A program made the translations under genes and the position numbers. Positions 22,072-23,884 of a DNA stretch of 23,884 nt are shown piece after piece. The notes under the pieces were generated by a model that had not been told where the DNA came from, searched no databases, and saw only the letters and a list, made by a program, of their open reading frames with translations. Each line of letters begins with the position of its first letter. Positions within the stretch are counted from its first letter, which is position 1. Source of the DNA: Christensenella sp. UBA6880 (GTDB taxonomy: Bacteria > Bacillota > Clostridia > Christensenellales > CAG-917); NCBI GenBank assembly GCA_002449145.1, contig DKCG01000017.1, positions 43,454 to 67,337 on the forward strand, written 5' to 3'.

Positions 22072-23262
22072 ATGAAAATTCTCGTTATCAACGCAGGCAG
22101 TTCGTCGCTCAAGTATCAACTTATCGATATGGACACCGAGCAAGCGGTTCTCAAGGGAATCTGCGAGCGTATCACGTTTAAGGGCGGTGAGTTGACTCAA
22201 AAGACGGCGGACGGCAAGGTGCTTAACGTCAAGCAAGATATGAAAGATCATACGGCGGCAATCGAACTCGTGCTCAAAGCGATGGTCGATCCAGTCTATG
22301 GCGCAATCAAATCCACCGACGAAATCAGCGCGGTCGGACACAGAGTGCTTCACAGCGGCGAGGACTTCAACAGTTCTGTCGTAATCGACGACGAAGTTAT
22401 CCGCATTTGCGAAAAGAATGCGGAACTCGGACCCCTTCATATGCCGGGCAACATCGCGTGCATAAAGAGTTGCAGAAAAGTTATGCCGGGCGTTCCTATG
22501 GTTGCGGTTTTCGACACGACGTTCCACAGCACTATGCCAGCAAAAGCGTATATGTACGGAATCCCGTATTCGGTATACGACCAATACAAGGTGAGAAAAT
22601 ACGGCTTCCACGGCACTTCTCACAAATTCGTCAGCGAGGAAACAATCAAACTTCTCGGCAAAAAGGACAGCAAAATCATCGTATGCCATCTCGGCAACGG
22701 CTCGTCCATTTCTGCGGTTAAAGACGGCAAGTGTCTCGACACGTCTATGGGCTTTACGCCGCTCGAAGGTCTCGTTATGGGTACGCGCTCGGGCGATATC
22801 GACCCTGCGGCATGCGAATTTATCCGCGCAAAACTCGGCTTGACCCCCGAAGAACTCGTGCAATACCTCAACAAAAAGTGCGGTATGCTCGGTGTGAGCG
22901 AATTGAGTTCAGATATGCGCGACCTTGAAAAAGGTATTAACGAAGGCAACGAAAAAGCAAAACTCGCAGTCGAAGTTGCCGCATATCGCATAAAGAAATA
23001 TATCGGTTCTTACGCAGCAACGCTCAACGGCGTCGACGCAATCGTTTTCACGGGCGGTATCGGCGAGCATAGCGACCTTATGCGCAGACTCGTTATGGAA
23101 GGCATGGAGTATCTCGGCGTCGATTTCGACTTCGAGGCTAATAAGGAACATTCCGACGGCGTTCGCGTTCTCTCCAAGCCCGACAGCAAAGTCAAAGTGT
23201 TCATTCTTCCCACAAACGAAGAATTGTCAATTGCAAGAGAAACTAAAGAACTCGTGATGTAA
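22072..23262 (+). CDS. ackA: Acetate kinase
   Basis: AckA transfers the phosphate of acetyl phosphate to ADP, giving ATP and acetate. The 396-residue length is standard. Motifs in order are MKILVINAGSSSLKYQ (phosphate 1 loop), VGHRVLHSGEDF, VFDTTFHSTMP, KYGFHGTSHKFV with the catalytic-region His, HLGNGSSISAVKDG, DTSMGFTPLEGLVMGTRSGDIDP, and IVFTGGIGEHSDLMR near the C terminus. GAGG lies before the ATG. With pta it completes the acetate branch typical of anaerobic fermenters. Only a weak hairpin (ATTTTGC/GCAAAAT, 23304-23332) lies downstream, so termination before rpmF is uncertain. Confidence 0.98.
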   Translation: MKILVINAGSSSLKYQLIDMDTEQAVLKGICERITFKGGELTQKTADGKVLNVKQDMKDHTAAIELVLKAMVDPVYGAIKSTDEISAVGHRVLHSGEDFNSSVVIDDEVIRICEKNAELGPLHMPGNIACIKSCRKVMPGVPMVAVFDTTFHSTMPAKAYMYGIPYSVYDQYKVRKYGFHGTSHKFVSEETIKLLGKKDSKIIVCHLGNGSSISAVKDGKCLDTSMGFTPLEGLVMGTRSGDIDPAACEFIRAKLGLTPEELVQYLNKKCGMLGVSELSSDMRDLEKGINEGNEKAKLAVEVAAYRIKKYIGSYAATLNGVDAIVFTGGIGEHSDLMRRLVMEGMEYLGVDFDFEANKEHSDGVRVLSKPDSKVKVFILPTNEELSIARETKELVM

Positions 23263-23369
23263 AAAGCAAAGTCAATAGAGTATTTTGACCCGTATGGACG
23301 CAAATTTTGCCAAAACGATCGAAAATGCAAAATAATTGACAACAAAGTAGCGCAACTTTCAAAAAGCGT

Positions 23370-23398
23370 TTGACAACTATTGTCAGATTTTATATAAT
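23370..23398 (+). promoter_or_regulatory. rpmF promoter, perfect consensus, with an overlapping palindrome
   Basis: TTGACA (23370-23375) and TATAAT (23393-23398) are both perfect, with a 17-bp spacer. TGACAACTATTGTCA (23371-23385) is a perfect inverted repeat (TGACAA-CTA-TTGTCA) that overlaps the -35 box and could be an operator. Confidence 0.85.
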
Positions 23399-23444
23399 CA
23401 TAACACTGTATATCAGATGTTGCGAAAATGTTGGAGGTAATAAG

Positions 23445-23630
23445 ATGGCAGTACCTAAAAATAAAGTTTCAAAATCCAAAACGAATTCCCGTTTTGCAAA
23501 CTGGAAAGTTAAAGCGCCCGGTCTCACCGAGTGTCCTCAATGCCACGAATTGATCAAGAGCCACCAAGTATGCCCGAAATGCGGATACTATGACGGTGAG
23601 CAAATCGTTCAAAAAAAGAGCGAAAAGTAA
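23445..23630 (+). CDS. rpmF: 50S ribosomal protein L32, zinc-binding form
   Basis: This 61-residue protein starts MAVPKNKVSKSKTNSR, as L32 does, and has the two Cys pairs of the zinc-binding form (ECPQC and VCPKCGYYDG). It is a component of the large ribosomal subunit. The ATG at 23445 follows GGAGG (23433-23437); the longer in-frame extension from 23370 would overlap the promoter and is rejected. In many bacteria a ylbN/yceD (DUF177) gene sits directly before rpmF; here the 182-bp gap after ackA holds only the promoter and no such gene. The stop codon is the first part of palindromic element copy 2. Confidence 0.97.
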   Translation: MAVPKNKVSKSKTNSRFANWKVKAPGLTECPQCHELIKSHQVCPKCGYYDGEQIVQKKSEK

Positions 23631-23752
23631 AATCGCATTATTCGGCGAATAACGTCGTCAGAGCCACACTTCGACAACTCATTTACGCTTAGTAAATTAG
23701 AGTTGCCGAAGCGTGGCTCTTTCTAGTTCTTCATCCGAATACTGCGATTTTA
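23628..23752 (+). repeat. Double-stem palindromic element, copy 2 (likely terminator of rpmF)
   Basis: The outer arms 23628-23645 and 23735-23752 pair over 18 positions with one mismatch and begin with the rpmF stop codon. The internal loop strands are CGAATAACGTCGTC (23646-23659) and TTCTAGTTCTTCAT (23721-23734), nearly the same as in copy 1 and also 14 nt each. The inner stem (23660-23680 with 23700-23720) has 19 of 21 pairs. An apical ATTTAC/GTAAAT stem closes loop GCTTA (23687-23691). The stem sequences are unlike those of copy 1, but the architecture is the same. Confidence 0.8.
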
Positions 23753-23760
23753 TAAATAAA

Positions 23761-23884
23761 GCGCACTATTTGGCGAAAAACTTTGTCGGGCGCAGACTTA
23801 TATGCGAACTGCGCGATTTCAAAGACGGAACGCGAGCCGCAACGGCGGCGAGAAAGCGAACGCCGAGCTTGACGGAAAGTACAA
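23761..23884 (+). repeat. Left part of a third palindromic element, cut by the window end
   Basis: GCGCACTATTTGG (23761-23773) followed by the 14-nt CGAAAAACTTTGTC (23774-23787) matches the left outer arm and left internal-loop strand of copies 1 and 2. A GCGCAG/CTGCGC hairpin (23790-23795 with 23809-23814) follows. The right internal-loop strand and right arm are not inside the window. The remaining GC-rich sequence (23815-23884) shows no gene I can support. Confidence 0.5.

Noticed and set aside
20988..22112. A 374-codon reading frame on the minus strand opposite pta
   Set aside because: It lies entirely opposite pta, which has clear family motifs and a ribosome binding site. Long opposite-strand frames are common in this base composition.
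23370..23444. An N-terminal extension of L32 from 23370
   Set aside because: The extension would overlap the perfect promoter, and the ATG at 23445 has GGAGG and starts with the conserved MAVPK.

Overview
The window looks like chromosomal core DNA of an endospore-forming Clostridia-type bacterium (Firmicutes). The evidence is a GPR spore protease gene, a ylbJ-like sporulation membrane protein gene, a long Gram-positive-type SRP RNA, a tmcAL(ylbM)-rpmF neighbourhood like that of Bacillus, AGGAGG-type ribosome binding sites, and many TTGACA/TATAAT-like promoters with 16-18 bp spacers. The pta-ackA pair suggests acetate-producing fermentation. The species cannot be named from the sequence. No phage, insertion sequence with a transposase, or CRISPR array was seen.

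Layout. 1-5480: a membrane-anchored beta-propeller/SH3-like surface protein (minus), diverging from a two-gene unit that encodes a WG-repeat protein with an RNA polymerase alpha-CTD-like head and a membrane-anchored subtilisin-like protease. 5530-7840: rpsT (minus), gpr (plus) and murI (minus). 7841-10030: an EF-G-like GTPase whose stop codon runs into a large palindromic element. 10104-10450: SRP RNA (minus) with its own promoter and terminators. 10640-12390: a two-gene ABC exporter (minus). 12500-12680: a cluster of four palindromic operator-like sites. 12713-12950: tRNA-Gly(CCC) (minus). 12952-17741: ileS of the large eukaryote-like type, a coupled SAM methyltransferase and an RluA-type pseudouridine synthase (plus). 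18093-20956: a sigma-region-4-like HTH protein, ylbJ and tmcAL (all minus), with a regular array of five hairpins between ylbJ and tmcAL. 21057-23884: pta-ackA, then rpmF under a perfect consensus promoter, then a second palindromic element and the start of a third.

Most genes serve translation (S20, L32, EF-G-like, IleRS, tRNA-Gly, rRNA/tRNA modification, SRP) or central metabolism. The most unusual material is between genes. First, there is a family of about 125-nt double-stem elements placed exactly at stop codons: the stems differ in sequence but still pair, and the two 14-nt internal-loop strands are nearly constant. Second, there is a 21-nt-periodic array of five small hairpins that ends in a terminator. 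Third, there is a cluster of ACACGAWTCGTGT palindromes upstream of the ABC operon. Several genes without a Shine-Dalgarno sequence (surface protein, gpr, murI, ylbJ) have a promoter placed so that transcription would begin at the start codon, which suggests leaderless mRNAs.
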